Part shown: piece after piece, positions 54,380 to 63,754 of the stretch
Layout of the letters: each line of letters opens with the position of its first letter
Position numbering within the stretch: position 1 is the stretch's first letter
Assembly: GCF_024749045.1 (NCBI RefSeq)
Contig: NZ_CP087184.1
Span: forward strand, 4,588,001 to 4,652,000
Direction of reading: 5' to 3'
Source: Pseudomonas sp. B21-028
GTDB lineage: Bacteria > Pseudomonadota > Gammaproteobacteria > Pseudomonadales > Pseudomonadaceae
Length of the DNA: 64,000 bases
Notes under the pieces: model-generated
What the model saw: only the letters and a program-made list of their open reading frames with translations
Databases searched by the model: none
What the model was told of the DNA's origin: nothing
Translations under genes and position numbers: made by a program

Positions 54380-54394
54380 TCCCATATTTTGGGA
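54380..54394. promoter_or_regulatory. Palindromic operator TCCCATATTTTGGGA upstream of the sugar dehydrogenase
   Basis: Same half-sites and spacing as at 47138, 14 bp upstream of the -35 box. It touches the stop region of the lactonase gene. Confidence 0.6.
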
Positions 54395-54395
54395 T

Positions 54396-55271
54396 TTAAC
54401 CCGCAAACCGCGTACAGCTCACACCTGGCACATCGACTCGCATGGACAGCACCGCGCCATCCAGCGGATGACCCGACGGGCTGGCCGCACTGGTGATGTA
54501 CAGGGTCTTGAGATCGTCCCCCCCAAACACGCAACTGGTGGGACGACTGACCGGCAGTTCGATCACCCGGTCGACCTGTCCGTCAGGGCTGATTCGCAGC
54601 AGGCAACTGCCGTCCCAGCGGGCGTTCCAGATATAACCACGGGCGTCCATTGCCGATCCGTCCGGCCCGCCGCGCGAATGGGGGCCGAACCAGACTTCGG
54701 CGGGGGCCAGGCTGCCATCGGGATGGATGAAATGCCGGTATAACGTGCCGTCGAGGCTTTCACCGAAATACACCGTGGTGCCATCAGGGCTCCACAGCAG
54801 CGTGTTGGGAATACCCCGCCCACGCAGCAACGGCATGACCCGACCATCGGCGCCCACGCGAAACAAGCCCCCCGACCGGTGTTCCAGGGGCAGATCCTCA
54901 CCGTTTTCGCCGATGTTGTTCTGCATCGTCCCGAGCCACAGCTGGCCCAGGGCATCGCAACGGGCTTCGTTGGCTCGGTTGCCGGGCTGGGGATCGGCCA
55001 TGCACAGCAATGTCAGGCGCGGCTCCAGGCCCGGCGAATCGAGATCCAGCCGGTAGATACCGCTGCTCAGCGTCACCAGCGCATCCCCTCTCTGCGTCGG
55101 GATGAAGGCGGAAACATGTTCGGGCATCTGCCAGATCTGCACATTGGCACCGATCAACCGCAGTGCCTGTTTGCCAGCGATGTCGACCCAATACAGCGCC
55201 TGGGTCGGCGCGTCCCAGAAGGGCCCCTCGCCCAGTTTCGCCCGGTGCTCCGTTACCGCCTTCCACATCAT
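54396..55271 (-). CDS. SMP-30/gluconolactonase family sugar lactonase
   Basis: 291 residues, six-bladed beta-propeller. Metal-ligand segments: GEGPFWDAP (Glu), NRANEARCDALGQLWLGTM (Asn), and PDGSAMDARGYIWNARW (Asp). Hydrolyses the lactone formed by the dehydrogenase. ATGATG start overlaps the gntR stop, GGGAGG upstream. Transcribed with the regulator. Confidence 0.92.
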   Translation of the reverse strand: MMWKAVTEHRAKLGEGPFWDAPTQALYWVDIAGKQALRLIGANVQIWQMPEHVSAFIPTQRGDALVTLSSGIYRLDLDSPGLEPRLTLLCMADPQPGNRANEARCDALGQLWLGTMQNNIGENGEDLPLEHRSGGLFRVGADGRVMPLLRGRGIPNTLLWSPDGTTVYFGESLDGTLYRHFIHPDGSLAPAEVWFGPHSRGGPDGSAMDARGYIWNARWDGSCLLRISPDGQVDRVIELPVSRPTSCVFGGDDLKTLYITSAASPSGHPLDGAVLSMRVDVPGVSCTRFAG

Positions 55272-56014
55272 TGAAACCTCCCGTTTCCAGCTTGCCCGCC
55301 AGTGTCCGTACGACCGGCCATCACATTTGGGTAGAAGCGCTTGATGGCCAGGTCAGCGTTGTCGATCAGGGTCATGCAGGCCCAGACGCCCCGTGTCGCG
55401 TCGCGGGACGCGATGGCTTCGGCGATGTCCTTGTGAATGGGCAAGGTACGGCGCAGTTCATCCGGATCGGCGGCCGATACCTCGAACGACACAGCCAGCA
55501 ACGCCCCCAAGGCCGGGACCATTTGTTCTATGAATTGATTGTGGCTGGCGGCGAGGATGCACTCGTGAAAAAACTGGTCGGCCCGGTTGTAATCGGCACC
55601 GCTGTCCACGGCTCGCTCCAGCGCATGATAGGCCAGGCGGATCGCCTGCACCTGCTCGACCGTCGCCCGCTCGCAGGCCCAGCGCACCGCCATCGGCTCG
55701 ATGGTGCGGCGCAGATCCAACAGGTCATCGACAAAATTCTCTGGCAAACCGCTGCGTGACAACCAGCCGACCACCTGTGGGTCGAACAGGTTCCAGCGTC
55801 GCACCGGCAACACCCGCGTCCCCACCTTCGGTCCGACCTCGAGCATGCCTTTGGCCACCAGGGTCTTGATCGCCTCGCGAATCACCGTGCGACTGACCCC
55901 CAGTTGCTCGCCCAGGTCTGCCTCGACCTTGATCGTCTGCCCAGGCTTGACCTGGCCGGCGGCGATCCAACCGCCGAGCCAATCGACGGTCGATGCGTGA
56001 AAACTGCTGGACAT
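55268..56014 (-). CDS. FadR-subfamily GntR regulator of the sugar region
   Basis: 248 residues. N-terminal winged helix (VEADLGEQLGVSRTVIREAI, then KTLVAKGMLEVGPKVGTRVL) and C-terminal FCD helical domain with metal-binding residues (DLLDLRRTIEPMAVRWA, ADQFFHECILAASHN). ATG 56014 is chosen over GTG 56032. Co-transcribed with the lactonase. A palindrome sits in its own promoter spacer, suggesting autoregulation. Confidence 0.92.
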   Translation of the reverse strand: MSSSFHASTVDWLGGWIAAGQVKPGQTIKVEADLGEQLGVSRTVIREAIKTLVAKGMLEVGPKVGTRVLPVRRWNLFDPQVVGWLSRSGLPENFVDDLLDLRRTIEPMAVRWACERATVEQVQAIRLAYHALERAVDSGADYNRADQFFHECILAASHNQFIEQMVPALGALLAVSFEVSAADPDELRRTLPIHKDIAEAIASRDATRGVWACMTLIDNADLAIKRFYPNVMAGRTDTGGQAGNGRFQ

Positions 56015-56052
56015 GAAAACCCCGCGGGCCACTCTTATTGGTGGCTTACGCT

Positions 56053-56076
56053 AATCATCATATGATTGGCTGTCAA
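56053..56076 (-). promoter_or_regulatory. gntR promoter -35 (TTGACA) with operator AATCATCATATGAT in the spacer
   Basis: Minus-strand TTGACA at 56076-56071 is a consensus -35. ATCATATGAT (56057-56066), a perfect palindrome, follows at once, where a repressor would block RNA polymerase. The -10 is weak. Confidence 0.55.
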
Positions 56077-56098
56077 TTGAATTCGTTCTGGACACACA

Positions 56099-56187
56099 TG
56101 TGGGAGCAAAGCTTGCTCGCGAAGGCGTAGTGTCAGTCAACATCCATGCTGGCAGCGTTATCGCGAGCAAGCTTTGCTCCCACAGGT
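56099..56187. repeat. REP pair (inverted)
   Basis: TGTGGGAGCAAAGCTTGCTC and ATCGCGAGCAAGCTTTGCTC, between gntR and the DUF1285 gene, followed by a partial third copy (TCGCTCCCACAGG, 56188-56200). Confidence 0.9.
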
Positions 56188-56204
56188 CGCTCCCACAGGA
56201 GGGG

Positions 56205-56765
56205 TTACGGTTCCAGGCCTATCGGAAAGAACATCCCGCCACTCCACACCCCCAGCCAGCGCTGCCCGTCAATCTCGCGGCTCACCGCCAGCTCCACCAA
56301 CTGGTAGAACACATTTCGGTGGATCAACGCTTCGAGGTTACTGCGCACATGCACGTAGGGCGCCGGCTCCTGGGTGTGTGGATCGATCACCACCCGCATC
56401 GGATGGTCGGGGCCGGCCTCGGTGGTTTCATCGACATGAGTCGTGAAGCGCAACAACTGCCCTTCTCCCTGGCCTTCGACCTCCAGGGTCACGGCCACGA
56501 ACGGCGCATCGTCGACCTGGATGCCGACTTTTTCCACAGGGGTAATCAGGAAGTAGTCATCGCCGTCGCGGCGGATGATGGTGGAGAACAGCTTGACCAT
56601 CGGCTTGCGTCCGATGGGCGTGCCCTGGTAGTACCAGGTGCCATCGCGAGCGATGCGCATGTCGATGTTGCCGCAGAAGTCGGGGTTCCATAAGTGGACC
56701 GGCGGCAGGCCTTTGGTCTTGGGGATCTGCCCCAGCAGGTCATTGGCTTTTTGCGGTCCGCTCAT
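56205..56765 (-). CDS. DUF1285 protein
   Basis: 186 residues. WNPDFCGNIDMRIARDGTWYY, PIGRKPMVKLFSTIIRRDGD and YFLITPVEKVGIQVDD are characteristic of DUF1285, whose structures show a double beta-barrel-like fold of unknown role. Transcribed with the DUF4823 lipoprotein gene, 15 bp downstream of it. Confidence 0.9.
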   Translation of the reverse strand: MSGPQKANDLLGQIPKTKGLPPVHLWNPDFCGNIDMRIARDGTWYYQGTPIGRKPMVKLFSTIIRRDGDDYFLITPVEKVGIQVDDAPFVAVTLEVEGQGEGQLLRFTTHVDETTEAGPDHPMRVVIDPHTQEPAPYVHVRSNLEALIHRNVFYQLVELAVSREIDGQRWLGVWSGGMFFPIGLEP

Positions 56766-56780
56766 GGTGACTCCTTGTAT

Positions 56781-57386
56781 TTACTCGTCGCTCATCCCCA
56801 ACAGGCTGCGGGCATATTCACGCAACGGCGTGGCGATGAGGTCTTGTGGCTGCTTGTCGTGCAACGTCAGTAAACCGCCACGACTCTTGATACGTGCAGT
56901 ATCAATCAAATACTGGGTGCTGGTCTCGATCAACATGATCTGGATGACGCTGGTATCGACCCCCAAGCGATCCACGGCTTCTTCGTCCAGCCATTCGTCA
57001 GAGTTGCCGATGCGGTTATCGGCTTTGGCGAACCGGGTGTACAGCAAGTAATGAGCCCCCGCGGCACGAGCTTCGCCCATGGCCTGGTCAAGGCCTTCGG
57101 GGACACGGGCGCGACGGACCATCGGGAAATATTCGATGAACCCGTTGAAGGCTTCTTCGGCCACGACGTTGGGACGCGGATAGGCGCCGCCCGGCGGTGC
57201 GAACGCGCCTTGGGCGATGTAGATGAACGAGTCGGGCTGAATACGCAGGTTGTTCACACGGCGACTGTCGCTGTGATCCAGCAGACCGGCGTCGCTCATG
57301 TGATAACGAACGCCTTCCCCCATGTCGCTGACATTCATACAGCCACCCAGCGCCAAAACGGCCAGCAGCAAAACCAGGCTACGCAT
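56781..57386 (-). CDS. DUF4823 lipoprotein
   Basis: 201 residues. Lipobox VLALGGC (Cys16); the following AEEAFNGFIEYFPMVRRARV, AGAHYLLYTRFAKADNRIG and VDTSVIQIMLIETSTQYLID fit DUF4823 outer-membrane lipoproteins of pseudomonads. Function unknown. First gene of a two-gene operon with the DUF1285 gene. Confidence 0.88.
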   Translation of the reverse strand: MRSLVLLLAVLALGGCMNVSDMGEGVRYHMSDAGLLDHSDSRRVNNLRIQPDSFIYIAQGAFAPPGGAYPRPNVVAEEAFNGFIEYFPMVRRARVPEGLDQAMGEARAAGAHYLLYTRFAKADNRIGNSDEWLDEEAVDRLGVDTSVIQIMLIETSTQYLIDTARIKSRGGLLTLHDKQPQDLIATPLREYARSLLGMSDE

Positions 57387-57480
57387 CCTACCCTCCAGAA
57401 ACCGGTGTCGGAAAACCGGCGAATGGCCGTTGAATGCAGCTTTTGCGCCAGCTCAATGAATGGAGGGTTTATTAACACCT

Positions 57481-57609
57481 GTGGTGAGGGGATTTAACGA
57501 AACGTCGCACCGCCCCGTTGGGGTGCGAAGCAGCCCCCCGAAGATGGGCTCGGGTATGACGATCTTGGGGCCGCGACGCGACCCAACGGGGATAAATCCC
57601 CTCGCCACA
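57481..57609. repeat. Family B inverted repeat
   Basis: GTGGTGAGGGGATTTAACG and GGGGATAAATCCCCTCGCCAC arms around a GC-rich centre, between the DUF4823 and moaA genes. Confidence 0.9.
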
Positions 57610-57617
57610 GCGTGGAG

Positions 57618-58586
57618 TCAGCCGCCGATGATCTTCATGATGGTCGCGCCACCGGAAAACGCCACCTCCTGCTTGTCCCCCAACGCCTTGACCAGCAGTC
57701 GCTGAAGGGCCGGCAACGCCTGGTGGCGAGGCTTGTCCAGCAGGTCGCCGACGAAGTGACGGTTGCTCGAGGACAGGCAACCATGCAACCAGCCCGTGGA
57801 GGACAACCTCAGCCGCGAGCAAGTACGGCAGAAAGGCACGCTTTCGTTGGCGATCACACCGAAATAACCCATTCCAGGGATCTGATAGCGCACCGCCGTC
57901 GCATCCACCGGCGCATCGGCTTGCAGGTATTCGTATTGGTCGCCAATCAGGCTCAACAGTTGTTGCAGGCTGACAAACTGTTGCAAGAACGCATTGGAAT
58001 CGCTGGCCAGGTGCCCCATGCGCATCAACTCGATGAAACGCAACTCATAGCCACGCGCCAGGCAGTATTCGAGTAGTGGCATCACCTGATCCAGGTTCTG
58101 CCCGCGCAACGGCACCATATTGACCTTGATCTTCATGCCCGCCGCGTGGGCCTGGTCCATGCCATCAAGCACCGTCGCCAGGTCACCGCCACGGGCGATA
58201 CTGCGAAACGCGCTGGGGTCCAGGGTGTCGAGGGAAACGTTGATGCGACGGATCCCCGCGTCCACCAGCAAAGGCAGCTTCTTCGCCAGCAACTGGCCGT
58301 TGGTGGTCAGGCTGATGTCCTCCAGACCCATCTGCCCCACCGCCGTCATGAAGCGTTCGAGCTTGGGACTGACCAACGGCTCGCCCCCGGTGATGCGAAG
58401 CCGTTCGATGCCGGCAGCTTCGATCAGGTAAGCCACGCCGCGCGCCATCGCTTCGGCCGACAACTCATCCTGCGCGGCCACCAGGCGTTTGCCGTCGGGC
58501 ACGCAATAGGTGCAGGCGTAGTTGCAGGCGGAAGTCAGGCTGATCCGCAAATTGCGGAAACGCCTGCCCTGACGGTCAACGATCAT
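57618..58586 (-). CDS. moaA: GTP 3',8-cyclase (molybdenum cofactor biosynthesis)
   Basis: 322 residues. Radical-SAM cluster CNYACTYC, ITGGEPL, and C-terminal cluster CRTCSRLR; ends IMKIIGG with the Gly-Gly tail required for activity. Converts GTP to the cyclic precursor of molybdopterin with MoaC. ATG at 58586; the longer frame is rejected. Other moa genes are not in the window. Confidence 0.94.
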   Translation of the reverse strand: MIVDRQGRRFRNLRISLTSACNYACTYCVPDGKRLVAAQDELSAEAMARGVAYLIEAAGIERLRITGGEPLVSPKLERFMTAVGQMGLEDISLTTNGQLLAKKLPLLVDAGIRRINVSLDTLDPSAFRSIARGGDLATVLDGMDQAHAAGMKIKVNMVPLRGQNLDQVMPLLEYCLARGYELRFIELMRMGHLASDSNAFLQQFVSLQQLLSLIGDQYEYLQADAPVDATAVRYQIPGMGYFGVIANESVPFCRTCSRLRLSSTGWLHGCLSSSNRHFVGDLLDKPRHQALPALQRLLVKALGDKQEVAFSGGATIMKIIGG

Positions 58587-58724
58587 GGATGACTCCGGCG
58601 AAAGAAAAATCGGACTTACGAAACTTGACCTAGAATTCAGGTTTTCGCAAGACCCAAGCCTGAGTATATTACTGGGGCACTGCGCCATGTAAGCGGACAT
58701 GGCGCAATCAGGTATCTGAATGCC

Positions 58725-59363
58725 TCAACTGCTCGGTACGTCGGTATCACGCTTGCGCTTGTTGCCCATGCGCACACCGATGTCCATCAGGAACTGGAAG
58801 AAACCTTCCTGATCCTCCAGCACGTTGCTCCAGAACGGCGAGTGGTACAACGCCACCGCACCATGCACCAACGCCCACGCGGCGCAGTAGTGGAAGTAAG
58901 GTGGCACGTCTTCGAGCTTGCCTTCGCTGATCCGGCCCTTGATCAGCAACGTCAGGCGCTCGAAGTTCGAAGCCCGGATCTTGTGGAGCTCTTCGACCAT
59001 CTCCGGCACCTGGTTGCCCTTGACCACCTTCTCTTCCAGGCGGTCGAACAAGCGGTAGCGCTGGGGATCGCGCATGCGGAACTCGAAGTAGGCCCGGGAC
59101 AGCGCCTCCTTGTCCTTGTCCACATCCGCCGAGTGCAGCAACTCGTTCAAATCGCGCTCGTAATCGAGCATCAGGCGCAGGTAGATCTCCGCCTTGGATT
59201 TGAAGTGTTTATAAATCGTGCCTTTGCCGATACCCACGGCATCCGCAATCATCTCGACGGTAACGCTGTCTTCGCCCTGGTCGAGGAACAACTTGAGCGC
59301 GGTGTCGAGAATTTCCTGCTCGCGGCGGCGAAACTCACGGACCTTACGAGGTTCTTTGTGCAT
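58725..59363 (-). CDS. TetR-family regulator
   Basis: 212 residues. N-terminal HTH VEMIADAVGIGKGTIYKHF, then a helical ligand domain (YFHYCAAWALVHGAVALY). Located as in P. aeruginosa between the moaA region side and rgsA. Targets unknown. Confidence 0.92.
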   Translation of the reverse strand: MHKEPRKVREFRRREQEILDTALKLFLDQGEDSVTVEMIADAVGIGKGTIYKHFKSKAEIYLRLMLDYERDLNELLHSADVDKDKEALSRAYFEFRMRDPQRYRLFDRLEEKVVKGNQVPEMVEELHKIRASNFERLTLLIKGRISEGKLEDVPPYFHYCAAWALVHGAVALYHSPFWSNVLEDQEGFFQFLMDIGVRMGNKRKRDTDVPSS

Positions 59364-59381
59364 AAGAAAAAGGTCTGAAGG

Positions 59382-59474
59382 TCAAAATTCGAAGCCGGGT
59401 ATTATGCCTAACTTACGCAAAAATGCACGGATCATCCGTTCCCGGCCATAGTTCTTCACAAAATCGTACAACAT
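59382..59474 (-). CDS. Possible 30-residue ORF just upstream of the TetR gene
   Basis: The product MLYDFVKNYGRERMIRAFLR KLGIIPGFEF is basic and amphipathic. It starts at ATG 59474 with only a weak GCGAG site and ends 18 bp before the TetR start, on the same strand. It could be a leader or a small protein. Kept as a weak call because its composition is protein-like. Confidence 0.35.
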   Translation of the reverse strand: MLYDFVKNYGRERMIRAFLRKLGIIPGFEF

Positions 59475-59606
59475 TGGCTCGCTGCGGCTTACGCCATCGC
59501 GTCGTCCCGACAACCGGTGACGACAGTGAGAACTTATCCGAAGCGAGCGTATTCCAAATTTGTTTAAAAACCGCCCCGGGCAAACTGGACGCACGGGTAT
59601 CCTGAT

Positions 59607-59613
59607 CAATACT
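59607..59613 (+). promoter_or_regulatory. RpoS-like -10 element of rgsA
   Basis: CAATACT differs from the RpoS -10 consensus CTATACT at one base and lies ~7 bp before the expected 5' end of the sRNA. Confidence 0.45.
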
Positions 59614-59619
59614 TGAACT

Positions 59620-59738
59620 GTCGGCGCGACATCTCCCCCAAGTGACGCGCCGATAAAGGTACCAAAGGACCGCGTGCCTTTGTTTTACTCCTAATGGTCT
59701 TAACCCGGATTCACCCCCCAGAACCCGGGTTTTTTTTG
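59620..59738 (+). ncRNA. rgsA: RgsA small regulatory RNA
   Basis: Located between the TetR and tatD-type genes, as rgsA is in P. aeruginosa. The ~119-nt transcript would have a 5' stem (TCGGCGCG / CGCGCCGA), an internal GGTACCAAAGGACCGCGTGCC hairpin region, and a terminator AACCCGG...CCGGGTT followed by T8 at 59733-59740. Known RgsA is RpoS-dependent, binds Hfq and affects stress response and motility. Ends are estimated. Confidence 0.75.
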
Positions 59739-59746
59739 CGCAAAAT

Positions 59747-60541
59747 TCAAGCCTGTACCGAACGGACATGAGCCAGCGGAAACAACCGCTTGAAGTTCTC
59801 GGTCGTCTGGTCAGCGAACCGCTCGTAGGATTCGCCACGCAGCATAGCCAGGAACTCCGCCACTTCCCGTACGTATTGCGGAAGATTCGGCTTGCCGCGA
59901 TATGGGATCGGGGCCAGGTACGGCGAGTCGGTTTCCACCAGCAGGCGGTCGGCCGGCACCCTGCTGGCGACGTCGCGCAGGGCATCGGCGTTGCGGAACG
60001 TGACGATCCCGGACAGGGAAATGTAATAGCCCATGTCCAGCGCCGCCCTGGCCATGTCCCAGTCTTCGGTAAAACAGTGCAACACGCCGGCCTGGGGCAG
60101 CGCGGCATCGCGCAGCAAGGCCAGGGTATCGGCCCGTGCGCCCCGGGTGTGGATGATCACCGGCTTGCCGGTCTGCTTCGCGGCTTCCAGGTGCAAACGA
60201 AACGAAGCCTGCTGGACCTCGGCGGCTTCCGGTTCGTAGTGATAGTCCAGGCCGGTTTCGCCGATGGCAACGACACGCGGATGGTCGAGCTCACGCAGCA
60301 GCCAATCCAGGGCCGGTGTGGCATCGGGTTGGACATCCAGCGGATGGATGCCGACCGAACAATCGACGTCCTCATAACGGTCGGCCAGGACCTTGACGTC
60401 GGCGGCGTTGTCGGCGCTGACACCGATGCACAGGAAGTGTCCGACGCCCCGTTGACGGGCAGCGTCCAGCGCGGCATCCAGGGAGCCGCCGTGGGCGGCA
60501 AGGTCGAGACGGTCGAGGTGACAATGGGAATCTACAAGCAT
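59747..60541 (-). CDS. TatD-family metal-dependent hydrolase
   Basis: 264 residues. Metal ligands: DSHCHLD, GETGLDYHY, HTRGA, HCFTED and TDSPYLAP. TatD enzymes are 3'-exonucleases or deoxyribonucleases. First downstream gene of the pilZ-holB-tmk-mltG block, though transcribed last; 11 bp from pilZ. Confidence 0.92.
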   Translation of the reverse strand: MLVDSHCHLDRLDLAAHGGSLDAALDAARQRGVGHFLCIGVSADNAADVKVLADRYEDVDCSVGIHPLDVQPDATPALDWLLRELDHPRVVAIGETGLDYHYEPEAAEVQQASFRLHLEAAKQTGKPVIIHTRGARADTLALLRDAALPQAGVLHCFTEDWDMARAALDMGYYISLSGIVTFRNADALRDVASRVPADRLLVETDSPYLAPIPYRGKPNLPQYVREVAEFLAMLRGESYERFADQTTENFKRLFPLAHVRSVQA

Positions 60542-60552
60542 AAAGGGTCGGG

Positions 60553-60909
60553 CTACATCGTATGGGTGGGACGGTCGGACTTCAGGGTTCCGGCCAGGTG
60601 GGTTTCGATCTGATTGCGGGCCGAGCTGTCGCCATCATTGAACTGCACGCCGACGCCGGCTGCTCGATTGCCCTGGGCACCTTTGGGGGTCATCCAGATC
60701 ACCTTGCCGGCGACCGGAATCTTCTCCGGTTCATCCATCAGGCTCAACAGCATGAACACCTCGTCACCCAGTCGATAATGCTTGTTGGTGGGGATGAACA
60801 GGCCGCCATTCCTGATGAAGGGCATGTAGGCGGCGTACAGCACCGACTTGTCCTTGATAGCCAGGGACAGGATGCCGTTGCGCGGTCCGGGACTGACAGG
60901 TTCGTTCAT
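60553..60909 (-). CDS. pilZ: Type IV pilus assembly protein PilZ
   Basis: 118 residues, the same length as P. aeruginosa PilZ. NGGLFIPTNKHYRLGDEVFM and VIWMTPKGAQGNRAAGVGVQF match. Founder of the PilZ name but unable to bind c-di-GMP; needed for pilus assembly through PilB and FimX. ATG at 60909 with GGAGATAA upstream. Confidence 0.93.
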   Translation of the reverse strand: MNEPVSPGPRNGILSLAIKDKSVLYAAYMPFIRNGGLFIPTNKHYRLGDEVFMLLSLMDEPEKIPVAGKVIWMTPKGAQGNRAAGVGVQFNDGDSSARNQIETHLAGTLKSDRPTHTM

Positions 60910-60959
60910 GCTTATCTCCGCTGCGATTGAGCTGAGTCTAGGAGCCCTGGCGATATCTG

Positions 60960-62580
<1,621 letters not shown>

Positions 62581-62590
62581 TTAGTCAGAG

Positions 62591-63751
62591 TCATTGCGGG
62601 CTCGGGAGCTCGTCAGCATTCGGTTCGGGAGCAGGCTTCTCGGGTTGCACCTGGGGCAGGGCTTCGGGGGCCGTGTCGGGCGAAGCCGCGGGAATCGGCG
62701 CCGAGTCGTCCAGCGTAGCCGGAGCCGGGCTGGAGCGATAGTCGGCGCGCCGCTTGAGCTGGTATTCGCGCACCGCGTTGTTGTGCTCATCCAGGTTGTC
62801 GGAGAACACGTGGCTGCCATCCCCGCGCGCAACGAAGTACAGGCTGTTGCCCGACGCCGGATTCAACGCAGCGTGAATCGCCTCGCGCCCCACCATCGCA
62901 ATCGGCGTCGGCGGTAGCCCCGGGACCATGTAGGTGTTGTAAGGATTCTCTTCTTTCAAATGGGCACGGGTGAGTTTGCCGGTGTAGCGCTCGCCCAGGC
63001 CATAGATCACAGTGGGATCGGTCTGCAACAGCATGCCCATGCGCAGGCGACGCACGAACACGCCGGCGATCTGACTGCGTTCCTGTGGCACGCCGGTTTC
63101 CTTTTCCACCAGGGACGCCATGATCAGCGCCTGGTAGGGCTGGGTATAAGGCACATCGGCAGCGCGTTCGGCCCATTCCTTGGCCAGTACGTCTTCAAGC
63201 CGGGCATAGGCCTTGTTCAGCAGATCAACGTCCGATGTCCCGCGCACGAAGCGATAGGTATCCGGGAAAAACCGTCCTTCGGGGAATACCCCGGAATGGC
63301 CCAGCCGATCCATCACCTCGCTGTCGCTCAGGCCGGCGAGGGTCTGCTGGAGTTTTTCATCCTTGGCCAGCGCCGCACGGACCTGGCGGAAATTCCAGCC
63401 TTCCACCAACGTCACGCTGTACTGCACCACCTCGCCGCGTTTCCATACGCCGATCAGGTTTTCCATGGTCATGCCCGGCACCATCCGGTATTCGCCGGAA
63501 TGCAGGGGTTGGCCGGCGAGATTGAAGCGCCAATACACCCGCAGCCAGAACGCGTCCCTGATCAGGCCGTCGGCCTCGAGACGATAGAAGGTCTTGGTCG
63601 GGGTGGTCCCGTTAGGGATTTCCAGCAGCTCTTCCTGGGTGATGTTCAGCGGCTGTTGCAACGCCGAATGAATCTTCCAGGCCGAAGCGCCCCACAGCAG
63701 CCCTGCCAGAACCAGACCGGTTTCCAGCAACAACAAGAATTTACGTCTCAC
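62591..63751 (-). CDS. mltG: Endolytic murein transglycosylase
   Basis: 386 residues. One N-terminal membrane helix, LysM-like region, and YceG catalytic domain with SLVEKETGVPQERSQIAGVF (catalytic Glu) and LQTDPTVIYGLG. A Pro/Ala/Glu-rich tail follows (residues ~340-386). Cuts nascent glycan strands to end synthesis. Three bases separate it from pabC. Confidence 0.95.
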   Translation of the reverse strand: MRRKFLLLLETGLVLAGLLWGASAWKIHSALQQPLNITQEELLEIPNGTTPTKTFYRLEADGLIRDAFWLRVYWRFNLAGQPLHSGEYRMVPGMTMENLIGVWKRGEVVQYSVTLVEGWNFRQVRAALAKDEKLQQTLAGLSDSEVMDRLGHSGVFPEGRFFPDTYRFVRGTSDVDLLNKAYARLEDVLAKEWAERAADVPYTQPYQALIMASLVEKETGVPQERSQIAGVFVRRLRMGMLLQTDPTVIYGLGERYTGKLTRAHLKEENPYNTYMVPGLPPTPIAMVGREAIHAALNPASGNSLYFVARGDGSHVFSDNLDEHNNAVREYQLKRRADYRSSPAPATLDDSAPIPAASPDTAPEALPQVQPEKPAPEPNADELPSPQ

Positions 63752-63754
63752 GAA

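Noticed and set aside
53341..56014. Calling this strictly an L-arabinose catabolic cluster because of AraFGH
   Set aside because: No arabonate dehydratase or ketoglutarate semialdehyde dehydrogenase is present, while a full galactonate pathway with the same promoter cassette is nearby. Arabinose use is still possible.
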